From contig JAIQFK010000031.1 of assembly GCA_020073305.1 (NCBI GenBank), positions 1 through 64,000 on the forward strand: a stretch of DNA of 64,000 nt, given 5' to 3'. A model generated the notes under the pieces. That model was not told where the DNA came from. It did no database searches and saw only the letters and a program-made list of their open reading frames with translations. This document shows positions 51,822 to 60,261 of this stretch, piece after piece; the first letter of the stretch is position 1; each line of letters opens with the position of its first letter. A program made the translations under genes and the position numbers. The DNA comes from Terriglobia bacterium (GTDB taxonomy: Bacteria; Acidobacteriota; Terriglobia; Bryobacterales; Bryobacteraceae).

Positions 51822-52820
51822 ATGGATATTCGGGAAGTCGCGAAGCGTGCCGGGGTTTCGACTGCCACGGTGTCGCGTACCATAAACAACCTCAAGGTGC
51901 GCCCCGGGACGGCGCGCCGCGTGCGGCAGGCCATTGAGGAGCTAAAGTACTTTCCCAACACCCAAGCGCGCTCGCTGGTTTCCGGGCGCAGCCGCATCGT
52001 GGGCTTGATTGTGTCCGACATCACCAATCCGTTCTTTCCTGAACTGGTAAAGGGTTTTGAGGACGCTGCGACTCAGAAAGGCTACGAAGTCCTGCTGAGC
52101 AACACCGAGTACGATTCCACCCGCATGGCGAACGGCGTGCGCCGGATGCTGGAGAGGAAAGTGGACGCGGTTGCCATCATGACCTCGGAGATGGACGCCT
52201 CGCTGACCCAGCAGCTCGCGCATCGCAAGATCCCGATGGTCTTTCTCGACGTGGGCACCGTCGACAATCACATCAGCAATATCAAGATTGATTATTCGAG
52301 CGGCATCTCGCAAGCCGTGGAGCACCTGCTGGAATTGGGCCACCGCCGCCTGGCTTTCATCAGCGGGCCGTCGGATCTGGCGTCGGCGCGCATCCGCTCG
52401 TCCGCATTTCTGGATGCCATGAGAGAGCGAGGCGTCATCGGAGATCCGAGTTGGATTGAGGCCGGCAATCACCGGATCGACGGCGGATTTCACGCCATGA
52501 GCCGTATCTTTGAACGAAGACCGCTGCCCACCGCGGTGCTCTCGTCCAACGACTTGACGGCCATCGGAGCGCTCCGGGCCATTCGCCGCCATGGCCTTCA
52601 CGTGCCGGACGATATCTCCGTGGTGGGCTTCGACGATATCGCTCTCGCTGAGTTCACCGAGCCGCCGCTGACCACGGTTCGCCTTCCACGCCAGGAAATT
52701 GCGGGAAAGGCATTCGACGCGCTGTTGACTTCCCTGGGAGACACCTCCCGCATGGGCGTCGAATACACGATCTCGCCGCAGCTCGTGGTCCGCGAGTCGA
52801 CCGCCAAGGCACGCGAGTGA
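51822..52820 (+). CDS. LacI-family transcriptional regulator
   Basis: The 332-residue protein starts at ATG 51822 with the helix-turn-helix DIREVAKRAGVSTATVSRTIN. The periplasmic-binding-protein-like sensor domain (about 60-330) follows, with IVGLIVSDITNPFFPELVKG, HRRLAFISGPSD and VVGFDDIALAEFTEPPLTTV. Such proteins usually control sugar-use genes. The divergent GH127 gene begins 99 bases away, so control of arabinoside use is likely but not proven. Its stop overlaps the start of the LD-carboxypeptidase gene. No strong Shine-Dalgarno sequence precedes the ATG. Confidence 0.9.
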   Translation: MDIREVAKRAGVSTATVSRTINNLKVRPGTARRVRQAIEELKYFPNTQARSLVSGRSRIVGLIVSDITNPFFPELVKGFEDAATQKGYEVLLSNTEYDSTRMANGVRRMLERKVDAVAIMTSEMDASLTQQLAHRKIPMVFLDVGTVDNHISNIKIDYSSGISQAVEHLLELGHRRLAFISGPSDLASARIRSSAFLDAMRERGVIGDPSWIEAGNHRIDGGFHAMSRIFERRPLPTAVLSSNDLTAIGALRAIRRHGLHVPDDISVVGFDDIALAEFTEPPLTTVRLPRQEIAGKAFDALLTSLGDTSRMGVEYTISPQLVVRESTAKARE

Positions 52821-53854
52821 CCGCCGGCATGTCGAGGCGCCGGTTCCTCGCCGGCGTGGCTGCGGCGCCAGCCATCGCCGCCGCAGCTCCTGATCGCAGC
52901 CTGATCCGTCCGAAAGCGCTTCGCGCGGGCGACACGGTCGGCCTGATCACTCCTTCCAGCTACGTCTCCGATCCCGACCGGCTCGGGCTGGCCGAGCGCA
53001 CCGCGCGTTACTTCGGGCTCGTGCCCAAGTTCGGCAAGAACGTCCGCAAACGCGAAGGGTATCTGGGAGGTACGGTCGAGGATCGCCTCGAGGATCTGCA
53101 CGACATGTTTCGCGATCCCGAAGTGAAGGGCGTGTTCGCCATCCGCGGCGGGTACGGCGCCTCACAACTGCTGGATCGCATCGACTACGACCTGATTCGC
53201 GCTCACCCGAAGGTCTTCCTGGGTTACAGCGACATCACCGCTCTCCATCTGGCCATCCATAAGCGCGCGGGGATGGTCACCTTTCACGGCCCCATCACGC
53301 TTTCGCGCTTCACACCGTACACCCAGACCTGGTTTCGCAAAGCGCTGTTTGAAACGGCGCCGCTCGGCCGCGTCACCAACCCGCCGGATTCAGACCCGCT
53401 GCGCCCCGCGCACACGCTGCGCACCGTTCGCCCCGGACGTGCACGAGGACCGCTGATCGGCGGCAACCTGACGCTGATTTCCACCACCATGGGAACGCCC
53501 TATGAAATCGAGACCAGCGGCAGCATATTGTTTCTCGAAGACGTGGAGGAGGAGCCGTACAGTGTCGATCGCATGCTGACGCAGTTGCGCCTGGCGGGCA
53601 AACTGAGCGCAGCCGCTGGTGTCATTTTCGGCGAATGCCAGGACTGCCGTCCTCGCGATTTCAAGCCGTCGTACGAATCAACGCTCTCCGTGGGCGAAGT
53701 GGTGGACGAAATCTTGGGACGGCTGCGCGCGCCCGTGCTTTCCGGCTTGACTATCGGACACACCGACGACCAACTCACGTTGCCGCTGGGCGTCATGGCC
53801 GAGCTGGATGCCGACCGGGGCGAACTGGTCATCGAAGAAGCTGGCGTGGAATAA
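52817..53854 (+). CDS. LD-carboxypeptidase (peptidase S66), exported
   Basis: The 345-residue protein starts with GTG overlapping the lacI stop (GTGA); ATG 52829 (MSRRRFLAG) is an alternative that keeps the Tat signal SRRRFLAGVAAAPAIAAAA. The S66 fold follows, with SYVSDPDRLGLAERTARYFGL, the nucleophile Ser in FLGYSDITAL, and Glu/His of the triad in ILFLEDVEEEPY and IGHTDD. It cleaves the terminal D-alanine or releases amino acids from muropeptides during wall recycling or microcin resistance. Its pairing with a LacI gene is unexplained. Confidence 0.88.
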   Translation: MTAGMSRRRFLAGVAAAPAIAAAAPDRSLIRPKALRAGDTVGLITPSSYVSDPDRLGLAERTARYFGLVPKFGKNVRKREGYLGGTVEDRLEDLHDMFRDPEVKGVFAIRGGYGASQLLDRIDYDLIRAHPKVFLGYSDITALHLAIHKRAGMVTFHGPITLSRFTPYTQTWFRKALFETAPLGRVTNPPDSDPLRPAHTLRTVRPGRARGPLIGGNLTLISTTMGTPYEIETSGSILFLEDVEEEPYSVDRMLTQLRLAGKLSAAAGVIFGECQDCRPRDFKPSYESTLSVGEVVDEILGRLRAPVLSGLTIGHTDDQLTLPLGVMAELDADRGELVIEEAGVE

Positions 53855-53877
53855 GCATTCGCGCCTGTTTCACTCGA

Positions 53878-53883
53878 TATAAT
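53878..53883 (+). promoter_or_regulatory. thrB: Candidate -10 box, possibly leaderless thrB
   Basis: TATAAT at 53878-53883 is a perfect -10 consensus and lies eight bases before the ATG of homoserine kinase, so a transcript starting from it would be nearly leaderless. No good -35 box lies 16-18 bases upstream, and no Shine-Dalgarno sequence precedes the ATG. It is a single-motif match. Confidence 0.35.
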
Positions 53884-53891
53884 GCTGATTG

Positions 53892-54803
53892 ATGCCCTGG
53901 ACATCGCTCCGAGTGCCGGCTTCGAGCGCCAACCTCGGCCCCGGTTTCGATGCACTGGGCCTGGCGCTGGGGATCTACCTGGAGTGCCGCTTTCGCGAGA
54001 GCGCCGAGCTTTCCATTCACGCCGAAGGGCGCGACGCCGAGGCGATCTCCACGCGCGAAGATAACCTGATCTGGCAGACCGCGCTGGCGGTGGCGCGCGA
54101 CATGCGCATGACCATACCGCCGATCGAGCTGCGAATTCGCAACGAAATCCCCATCGGTAAGGGCCTTGGCTCGAGTGCGGCAGCGCTCACGGCCGGCGTC
54201 GTCATTGCCGATTGCCTTCTGGGCCTGCGCTGGAAGCCACTGCGCATTCTGGATGAAGCCGCCCGGCTCGAAGGCCATCCCGACAACGTCGCCGCATGCA
54301 TCCTGGGCTCTGTCGTGGCCAGCGCCATTGATTCTGGAGGCGTGGCGCGGACCGTGCGCCTGAACATGCCGCCGCAATTCGGCGTCGGCATCGTCGTGCC
54401 CGATTTCGTGCTGCCAACGTCCCAAGCCCGCGCCGTGCTGCCGGATTGCTATCCGCGGGCTGAAGCAATTTTCAACGTCCAGCGGGCGGCATTGCTGATG
54501 GCCGCTATCGCCACCGGGAGCGTTAGCGCTTTCCCCGCCGCGCTCGAAGATAAGTTTCACCAACCGTATCGCGCGGCTCTGGTACCCGGATTGAACGAAA
54601 TTCTGAAGCTGCGGGCGCCCGGCATGTTGGGCTGCGCCTTGAGCGGCGCCGGGCCGTCCATTCTGGTGTTTTACGAGCGAGGGTACGAGCAGGTGTGCGA
54701 CCTGGTGCGGCAGGTGTTCGCGCTTCACGGCCACGCCTCCGAAGTACTCCTCGCGCCCGTCGCTGAGTGCGGTTTTGTATTGCAGGAAGGGAGCGAACCA
54801 TGA
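53892..54803 (+). CDS. thrB: Homoserine kinase
   Basis: The 303-residue protein is a GHMP kinase with the ThrB N-terminus SLRVPASSANLGPGFDALGLALG, the phosphate loop PIGKGLGSSAAALTAG and the C-terminal GCALSGAGPSILVFYE. It phosphorylates homoserine for threonine synthesis. The start ATG 53892 is taken because similarity begins at once; a TTG at 53889 precedes it directly. No Shine-Dalgarno sequence is visible, and a TATAAT box lies eight bases upstream. It is coupled by ATGA overlap to the U32-like gene. thrA and thrC are not in the window. Confidence 0.92.
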   Translation: MPWTSLRVPASSANLGPGFDALGLALGIYLECRFRESAELSIHAEGRDAEAISTREDNLIWQTALAVARDMRMTIPPIELRIRNEIPIGKGLGSSAAALTAGVVIADCLLGLRWKPLRILDEAARLEGHPDNVAACILGSVVASAIDSGGVARTVRLNMPPQFGVGIVVPDFVLPTSQARAVLPDCYPRAEAIFNVQRAALLMAAIATGSVSAFPAALEDKFHQPYRAALVPGLNEILKLRAPGMLGCALSGAGPSILVFYERGYEQVCDLVRQVFALHGHASEVLLAPVAECGFVLQEGSEP

Positions 54804-55732
54804 ACAGCTCACGGGAATTCCTGGAACGCAGGGGTCTGCCGGGCCACGACCCCGCGGATTGCCCCAGTTCCATCAAACGCTTTCCGGATGGGGGCCAGTA
54901 CCGGATCGAGATTCCCTCCACCGAAGGCCCGCGCGTGCTCGCCGCGGTGTTGAGTGAAGCCGAGCAGCGAAACGTGCCGGTGCATCGTGTCAGCCAAGGC
55001 AGCGGCATCATGCTCATGACGGATTCCGAAATCACGGAGATGCTCGAAATGGGCCGCAAAGCGGGCATCGAAGTGAACCTGTTTATTGGTCCCCGCGCCA
55101 GTTTCGACATCGGCGCTCAGGCCTTTTCGGCGGCCGGCAAGTCGCTCAGTTTAGCCCTCCGCGGCGCCGATCAACTGGTTTTTGCCATGGAGGATGTCAA
55201 ACGCGCCGTCCGGCTGGGCCTGCGCAGCGTTCTGGTCTCCGAAATCGGCATTCTGCAGATCGTAGGCAATATGCGCGCCGCCGGAGAGCTTCCTGTGGAT
55301 CTCATCATCAAGACTTCGGTCATGATGGCGCCCGCCAACCCGGCTTCGGCGCGGATTCTGGAACTGCTTGGGGCGAACACCATCAACATTCCCTCGGACC
55401 TGACGATTCCCCAGATTGCGTCCATCCGCGCCGCCATCGACGCGCCCATCGACTTCTATGTGGAGGCTCCCGACAACATCGGCGGCTTTGTTCGCTATTA
55501 CGAGATCCCGGAGCTGATTCGCGTCGCAGCGCCCATCTATCTGAAGTTCGGATTGCGCAATGCTCCCGACGTCTACCCCAGCGGCACGCATCTGGAGAGC
55601 ACGGTCATCGCACTGTCGCGCGAGCGAGTGCGCCGCGCCGAAATGGCGCGAGAGATCATCGCCCGCTACTGCCCTGAAGCCGCGATGTCGCCGCTCAAGG
55701 CGAAGAGCCTCGGCGTACAGACAGTAGCCTGA
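54800..55732 (+). CDS. TIM-barrel protein, U32-peptidase-like
   Basis: The 310-residue protein starts at ATG 54800, overlapping the thrB stop, with AGGAAGGGAG upstream. The sequence reads as an eight-strand barrel with VHRVSQGSGIMLMTDSEI, AGIEVNLFIGPRASFDIGAQ, VRLGLRSVLVSEIGIL, VDLIIKTSVMMAPANPASARILELLGANTINIPSDL in parts, and APIYLKFGLRNAPDVYPSG. It resembles the U32 (COG0826) collection, whose members are mostly oxidative or RNA-modifying proteins rather than true peptidases; the U32 cysteine set is not evident. The function is unknown. It may belong with thrB by coupling alone. Confidence 0.6.
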   Translation: MNSSREFLERRGLPGHDPADCPSSIKRFPDGGQYRIEIPSTEGPRVLAAVLSEAEQRNVPVHRVSQGSGIMLMTDSEITEMLEMGRKAGIEVNLFIGPRASFDIGAQAFSAAGKSLSLALRGADQLVFAMEDVKRAVRLGLRSVLVSEIGILQIVGNMRAAGELPVDLIIKTSVMMAPANPASARILELLGANTINIPSDLTIPQIASIRAAIDAPIDFYVEAPDNIGGFVRYYEIPELIRVAAPIYLKFGLRNAPDVYPSGTHLESTVIALSRERVRRAEMAREIIARYCPEAAMSPLKAKSLGVQTVA

Positions 55733-55735
55733 CGC

Positions 55736-56902
55736 TCAGCTTACCGGCGCCAGCGATTTCTCACGCAGGATTGCCTGGACCTCATGAATCGTCAGTTCCA
55801 GCTCTTCGTCTGTCGAATAGAAGTGCGGCGCCGCGCGAATTCCCGCGCCCGGGCGGTAGTCCACCAGGTAATTCCGGCGGAGCAGTTCCTTGGTGACTTC
55901 AGCCCCATTGGGCACGTCGATGACGACCGTGCCGCCGCGCTCGTTCGGATTCCGCGGAGAGTTGATCCGGAATCCTGCACCTTCAGCCAGTTCGATCAGG
56001 CGCGCGGTCTGCCGCATGGATTTCTCGCGGATCCGTTCCACGCCGATTTCCGTGATGATCTCGTATCCGGAACGCGCGGCGTATAGCGCCGGAATGGCAG
56101 GTGTCCCGTTCAAGAACCGGAACGCGTCTTCGGCATAGTCGATAGCTCCGGTTTCGAAAGAGAACGGCCGCTTGTGAGCCATCCAGCCGGTAAAGCGCGG
56201 AGCGAGCTTCGGCCAGAGATCCCGGCGCACGTACAGATAGCCGGCGCCCGGCCCGCCGCATAGCCACTTCACCGAGCCGCCCGTGGCGAAATCCACTCCC
56301 AGCGCGTGAACATCGATGGGAACGCTTCCGGCTGACTGATAGATGTCCGCCAGCACCATGGCGCCCATTTTATGCGCGCGCGCGGTGATCGCCGTCAGGT
56401 TCTGCACAAACGAGCTGCGAAACAGAACGTGTGAAACGAAGACCACGAGCGTTTCGCCGTCGATGGCTGTGAGCATTCGCTCGAGCGGTATGCCGATCCC
56501 GTCATCGGATGGCACCGTCACCACGCGGGCGCCCAACCGCTCGAGCGCATGGCATTGATAGAGGTTCGACGGGAAGTTGAAGGCTTCGGATACGATCTTG
56601 TTTCTCGGCCCGGACCAATCGAAACAGGAGAGCACCGCCGCCACGCAGGTTGAGACATTCTGCTGGACGACGACTTCGCCGGGCGCGGCCCCGATGATGC
56701 GGCCGATGAGGTCGCCCACCTTGACCGGCATTTCCCACCAGCCCTCTTCCCATGCCCGGATACCGCGCGTGGCCCAGGTGTCGGCGTACTCCCGCAACCG
56801 CTCGTAAGTGCGCCGTGGCATCGCGCCCAGCGAGTGGCTGATCATGTGAACGGTGCCTTCGAGCGTGGGAAACTCTTTGCGCCAGATCAGCAGATCGTCC
56901 AT
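55736..56902 (-). CDS. Class V aminotransferase/kynureninase-like PLP enzyme
   Basis: The 388-residue protein starts at ATG 56902. It has the fold-type I core with EVVVQQNVSTCVAAVLSC, MVLADIYQSAGSVPIDVH and the PLP lysine Lys212 in GGSVKWLCGGPG. The latter motif, with VKWLCGGPGAG, is typical of kynureninase-like and isopenicillin-epimerase-like proteins rather than of serine-pyruvate transaminases. The substrate is uncertain. It converges with the U32-like gene (three bases between stops) and lies 14 bases downstream of the PQQ dehydrogenase gene on the same strand. Confidence 0.82.
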   Translation of the reverse strand: MDDLLIWRKEFPTLEGTVHMISHSLGAMPRRTYERLREYADTWATRGIRAWEEGWWEMPVKVGDLIGRIIGAAPGEVVVQQNVSTCVAAVLSCFDWSGPRNKIVSEAFNFPSNLYQCHALERLGARVVTVPSDDGIGIPLERMLTAIDGETLVVFVSHVLFRSSFVQNLTAITARAHKMGAMVLADIYQSAGSVPIDVHALGVDFATGGSVKWLCGGPGAGYLYVRRDLWPKLAPRFTGWMAHKRPFSFETGAIDYAEDAFRFLNGTPAIPALYAARSGYEIITEIGVERIREKSMRQTARLIELAEGAGFRINSPRNPNERGGTVVIDVPNGAEVTKELLRRNYLVDYRPGAGIRAAPHFYSTDEELELTIHEVQAILREKSLAPVS

Positions 56903-56916
56903 GGCACTCGCGGGTC

Positions 56917-58503
56917 TCACGGCATCAACGCAAAAGTCATAATCGACGTTCCAGCGGCGATTGCAATTTGCTGCTTGCCGTTGAGCAAGTAGGTGATCGG
57001 TGGCGCCTTGATTTCGCCGCCGGTTTGAAAATGCCACAGCGGCTTGCCCGTTTTCGCATCCAGTGCCATGAGGTACCCCTGGCCGTCACCGGTGAAGACC
57101 AGCCCGCCGGCGGTGGACAGCATCCCGACACCGCTTGGCGACACCATCTCAAAGCGCCAGCGCGCCTTGCCGTTGGCGGGGTCCATCGCCAGCACCGTCC
57201 CCGTCGGTGGTTCACTGGGAATGGCGGCCTCGGTGCTCGCCTGGTACCACTGGCCCTCGTGGAATTCCTGCTTATTGCGATAGAACAACTCGCAGCCGTC
57301 GATCGAGTTGAAATAGACAAGTTGCGTCTGCGGGCTGTACGCCGTCGGGTACCAGTGATGGCCGCCTCCGAGTCCCGGGCACACCTTGGTGCCGCTCTCC
57401 GACGGGTCGAGGCCCGGCACGACGATAGGCCGTCCCTTCGCGTCGATGCCCGTTGCCCAGGTGATCTTGGTATACGGAAACGCATACAGGAACTGGCCAT
57501 TGGTCCGGTCGAGTGCGTAGAAGAAGCCGTTCCGGTTCGCCTGCACGACCGCTTTGATTTTCCGGCCTTGGAACACCATGTCGATCAGCACTGGGTCTTC
57601 GACGGCGTCCCAGTCATGCGTGTCGTGAGGCGTGAACTGGAAATACCATTTCAGCTTTCCGGTGTCCGCGTCGAGTGCCACCAGGCAGTTGGTGTACAAA
57701 TTGTCACCGGCGCGCACGTCGCCGTCCATGCCGGGCCCTGGATTCGCCGTGCCCCAGTAAATCAGGTTCAGTTCGGGATCGTAGGTTCCGGTAGTCCAGG
57801 TGGAACCGCCGCCGTGCTGCCAGGAATCACCAGCCCAGGTTTCGCCGCCCGGCTCACCCTTGGCCGCGATCGTGTTAAATCGCCACACCCGCTCGCCGGT
57901 CGAAGCGTCGTAGGCGTCGATGAAGCCGCGAGTGCCGAACTCGGCGCCGGCCATTCCGGCTATGACTTTGTTCTTGACTACCAGGGGCGCGCCTGTTGCG
58001 GTGTAGCCCTTCTTGTGGTCAGCCATCTGCCGCTCCCACAGCACCGTGCCCGAGCGTGCATCGAGCGCCACCAGCGTCGCCTCGATGTTCACCTTGAAAA
58101 GCTTGTCACCCAGCGCCGCAAATCCACGGTTCTGCTCGCCGCAGCACATGTTCAACCCCAAAGGCGGCGCCTGGTGGTAACGCCAGATCTCTTTCCCGGT
58201 CAGCAGGTCGAGCGCATAGGCGTTGTTCGAGGGCCCCGTGAGAAACATCCTGCCGCCGAATACCAGCGGCGTGACCTCGTGCGCGCCGCTCACGCCGGTC
58301 TGATGAATCCAGCGCGGCGCCACGCGCGAAACCGTCTTGGTATTGATCTCGCTCAGATTGCTGTACCGCCATCCGAGATAATTCTTGCCGTAGGTCAGCC
58401 AGGTGGCCGAGTCCGATTGTGCCTCGCGCAACTGCTGCTCAGTCACGGTCGAGGCGGCAAGGGCAGCGAACGTCAGCGTCGCCAGAACGGCTGCCGGCTT
58501 CAT
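56917..58503 (-). CDS. PQQ-dependent alcohol dehydrogenase with lanthanide-type ligands
   Basis: The 528-residue protein has a signal peptide (VLATLTFAALAAS) and an eight-bladed PQQ propeller with tryptophan-docking strands. The adjacent Cys120-Cys121 (MCCGE) form the vicinal disulfide under PQQ. Metal/PQQ residues match Glu188 (GAEFG), Asn254 (ANPGPG) and catalytic Asp297 in HDTHDWD. Asp299, two residues on, is the extra acid that marks lanthanide-dependent (XoxF/ExaF-type) enzymes, whereas calcium enzymes have Ala or Ser there. It oxidises methanol, ethanol or a related alcohol in the periplasm. It is shorter than XoxF (about 600) and is paired with a dihaem cytochrome c gene by ATGA overlap. 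Confidence 0.9.
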   Translation of the reverse strand: MKPAAVLATLTFAALAASTVTEQQLREAQSDSATWLTYGKNYLGWRYSNLSEINTKTVSRVAPRWIHQTGVSGAHEVTPLVFGGRMFLTGPSNNAYALDLLTGKEIWRYHQAPPLGLNMCCGEQNRGFAALGDKLFKVNIEATLVALDARSGTVLWERQMADHKKGYTATGAPLVVKNKVIAGMAGAEFGTRGFIDAYDASTGERVWRFNTIAAKGEPGGETWAGDSWQHGGGSTWTTGTYDPELNLIYWGTANPGPGMDGDVRAGDNLYTNCLVALDADTGKLKWYFQFTPHDTHDWDAVEDPVLIDMVFQGRKIKAVVQANRNGFFYALDRTNGQFLYAFPYTKITWATGIDAKGRPIVVPGLDPSESGTKVCPGLGGGHHWYPTAYSPQTQLVYFNSIDGCELFYRNKQEFHEGQWYQASTEAAIPSEPPTGTVLAMDPANGKARWRFEMVSPSGVGMLSTAGGLVFTGDGQGYLMALDAKTGKPLWHFQTGGEIKAPPITYLLNGKQQIAIAAGTSIMTFALMP

Positions 58504-59324
58504 CGCGCGGCCTCCGCACCCCGCAGGCTCACCAGGTATGCCAGCAGATCGTCGATCTCGGCGGCCGTCAGCTTGCGGCCGTAATCGTCCGGCATGAGGG
58601 ACTTGAGCTCGCGCGTGGATGAAGCGAGATCGCTTCGCTCGAATGAGTAGTCATTGCCGGCCGCGTCCGTGATCTGTACCGTGAAGTTATCCAGCGACCC
58701 GATGCCCACCATTTTCGTGCCGTCGCGCTTCACGGCCGTCACAGTTGCGTATTGCGGTTTCACGTCGCTGTTCGGTGTGAGAACGGATTCGCGCAGAAAG
58801 GCCAGGCTGCGCTCGCGGCCAATCCGGCTCAACGGCGGACCCAGCCGGCCGCCCTTTCCGTTGACAGCGTGGCACGCGCCGCAGCCGCCCTTGCCCCAAA
58901 ACAGCTTCTCACCGGCCGCTCGATTCCCAGGCATCGCAGGCACGTCGTGCCGGGCCAGCGAGCGAATGAACGCGACGATGCGCCAGATGTCCTGCTGGCT
59001 CAACTCGCTGGCGAAACCGGCCATATCGGTTCCAGGAACACCGTGCGCAATGACGTTAAATAAATCGGAGTCTTTATCGCCGGCGGAATAGACGCCGTGC
59101 GTCAGGTCCGGTCCCCGGCCGCCCTCTCCGCGGATGCCGTGGCATGGCGTGCAATAGGGCCGAAATGCAGCGCCACCGCCCGCAATGGCATCAGGATCCC
59201 CGGCCAAAGGGTTTTGCGGCCTCTGTGCGAAGCACGCCACGCTGGTTACAATCAGTGCCGTCCACCAGTGCTGCAACCGACGAGAATAACGGCCCCCGTA
59301 AGCTGCTGTCAAACTCAGGCGCAT
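58500..59324 (-). CDS. Dihaem cytochrome c, partner of the PQQ dehydrogenase
   Basis: The 274-residue protein has an N-terminal hydrophobic segment (about 19-33, possibly signal or anchor) and two c-type haem sites, CTPCH (58-62) and CGACH (148-152). They sit in two cytochrome domains, with ligands expected in the MAGF and MPDD motifs near 101 and 245. It should accept electrons from the PQQ enzyme encoded next to it and pass them to a terminal oxidase. The two genes overlap by four bases, so they are translated together. The region around 170-215 (SRIGRERSLAFLRESVLTPNSDV, KPQYATVTAVKRDGTKMVGIG) is typical of DUF1592/PQQ-cytochrome modules of Acidobacteria. Confidence 0.87.
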   Translation of the reverse strand: MRLSLTAAYGGRYSRRLQHWWTALIVTSVACFAQRPQNPLAGDPDAIAGGGAAFRPYCTPCHGIRGEGGRGPDLTHGVYSAGDKDSDLFNVIAHGVPGTDMAGFASELSQQDIWRIVAFIRSLARHDVPAMPGNRAAGEKLFWGKGGCGACHAVNGKGGRLGPPLSRIGRERSLAFLRESVLTPNSDVKPQYATVTAVKRDGTKMVGIGSLDNFTVQITDAAGNDYSFERSDLASSTRELKSLMPDDYGRKLTAAEIDDLLAYLVSLRGAEAAR

Positions 59325-59361
59325 TTCGCTTAGACTTGTAAGAGTGCATGCGCTTACTCAG

Positions 59362-60261
59362 ATGAGGCAAACGGTTGCTTCCGCCGCGTTGGCGCTGTGC
59401 CTGGCCTTCGTGCCCGCCATCGCCCAGGCGCCGGGCACGTGGGAGAAAATCACTGAGTTCGCTGGCCTGGACCAGAGCAACCTTTCAGCGGAGCAGAAGC
59501 AGACTCTGCTGCATCTGCTGCGGGCGGAAGGCTGCAACTGCGGATGCACCATGCACATCGCCGAGTGCCGCGTGAAAGATCCGCGATGCGGCCGCAGCCG
59601 GGGCATGGCAGCGATGGTGGCGCGCGAACTGCGCGAAGGGAAAACGGCGGAATCCATCCGCGCCACCCTGGAGCGCCGCATGAAAGAAGCGCCCCCGGTG
59701 CTGGACGAAGCCGTACCTATCCCCATCGAAGGGGCGCCCGTGAAGGGTCCGGCGAATGCCCGGATCACGCTGGTCGAGTTTTCCGATTTTCAGTGCCCCT
59801 ACTGCGCCGCGGCCGTGCACCGCATCGATGAAATCCTGGCCAAACACCCTGCCGATGTCAGGCTGGTTTTCAAACAGTTTCCCCTGGATATCCATTCGCA
59901 AGCAGCGCTGGCCGCCGAGGCCGCTCTGGCCGCGCACGCTCAAGGCAAATTCTGGCCCATGCACGATAAGCTGTACGCGAATTTCCGCGACCTCTCGCCG
60001 GACAAGATCGACCAATGGGCCAAAGAGATCGGCCTGGATATGGCGCGCTTCACGGCGGACTTGAAGGCGGGCAAGTACAGGCATGTGGTCGCAAAGGAAC
60101 TGGCCCAGGGCGAGCAAGCGGGCGTGTCCGGAACGCCCACCCTTTTCGTGGATGGCAAACACTACAACGGGCCCATTGAAACCCAGGCCCTGGAGGAAGT
60201 GCTGCAGGCTGAATTGAAGACGCTGGCCGCGCGCGCTACACCTTCGCCGCGATCGCAATGA
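59362..60261 (+). CDS. Exported DsbA-like thioredoxin protein with Cys-rich N-terminal domain
   Basis: The 299-residue protein has a signal peptide (VASAALALCLAFVPAIAQA). A Cys-rich domain follows (about 42-110) with Cys58-Asn-Cys60-Gly-Cys62, Cys69 and Cys76, resembling PCYCGC/CcmH-type modules. A DsbA/thioredoxin-4 domain (about 120-290) has the active site Cys145-Pro-Tyr-Cys148 and the cis-Pro GVSGTPTLFV. It probably acts in periplasmic disulfide or cytochrome maturation; the neighbouring cytochrome c is a plausible client. ATG 59362 is chosen; a GTG at 59344 would add six residues. Its end overlaps the convergent gene by 26 bases. Confidence 0.8.
   Translation: MRQTVASAALALCLAFVPAIAQAPGTWEKITEFAGLDQSNLSAEQKQTLLHLLRAEGCNCGCTMHIAECRVKDPRCGRSRGMAAMVARELREGKTAESIRATLERRMKEAPPVLDEAVPIPIEGAPVKGPANARITLVEFSDFQCPYCAAAVHRIDEILAKHPADVRLVFKQFPLDIHSQAALAAEAALAAHAQGKFWPMHDKLYANFRDLSPDKIDQWAKEIGLDMARFTADLKAGKYRHVVAKELAQGEQAGVSGTPTLFVDGKHYNGPIETQALEEVLQAELKTLAARATPSPRSQ

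Noticed and set aside
56968-58584. 538-codon plus-strand frame opposite the PQQ dehydrogenase
   Set aside because: It is a mirror frame of a GC-rich gene, with Arg/Val-rich composition and no motif.
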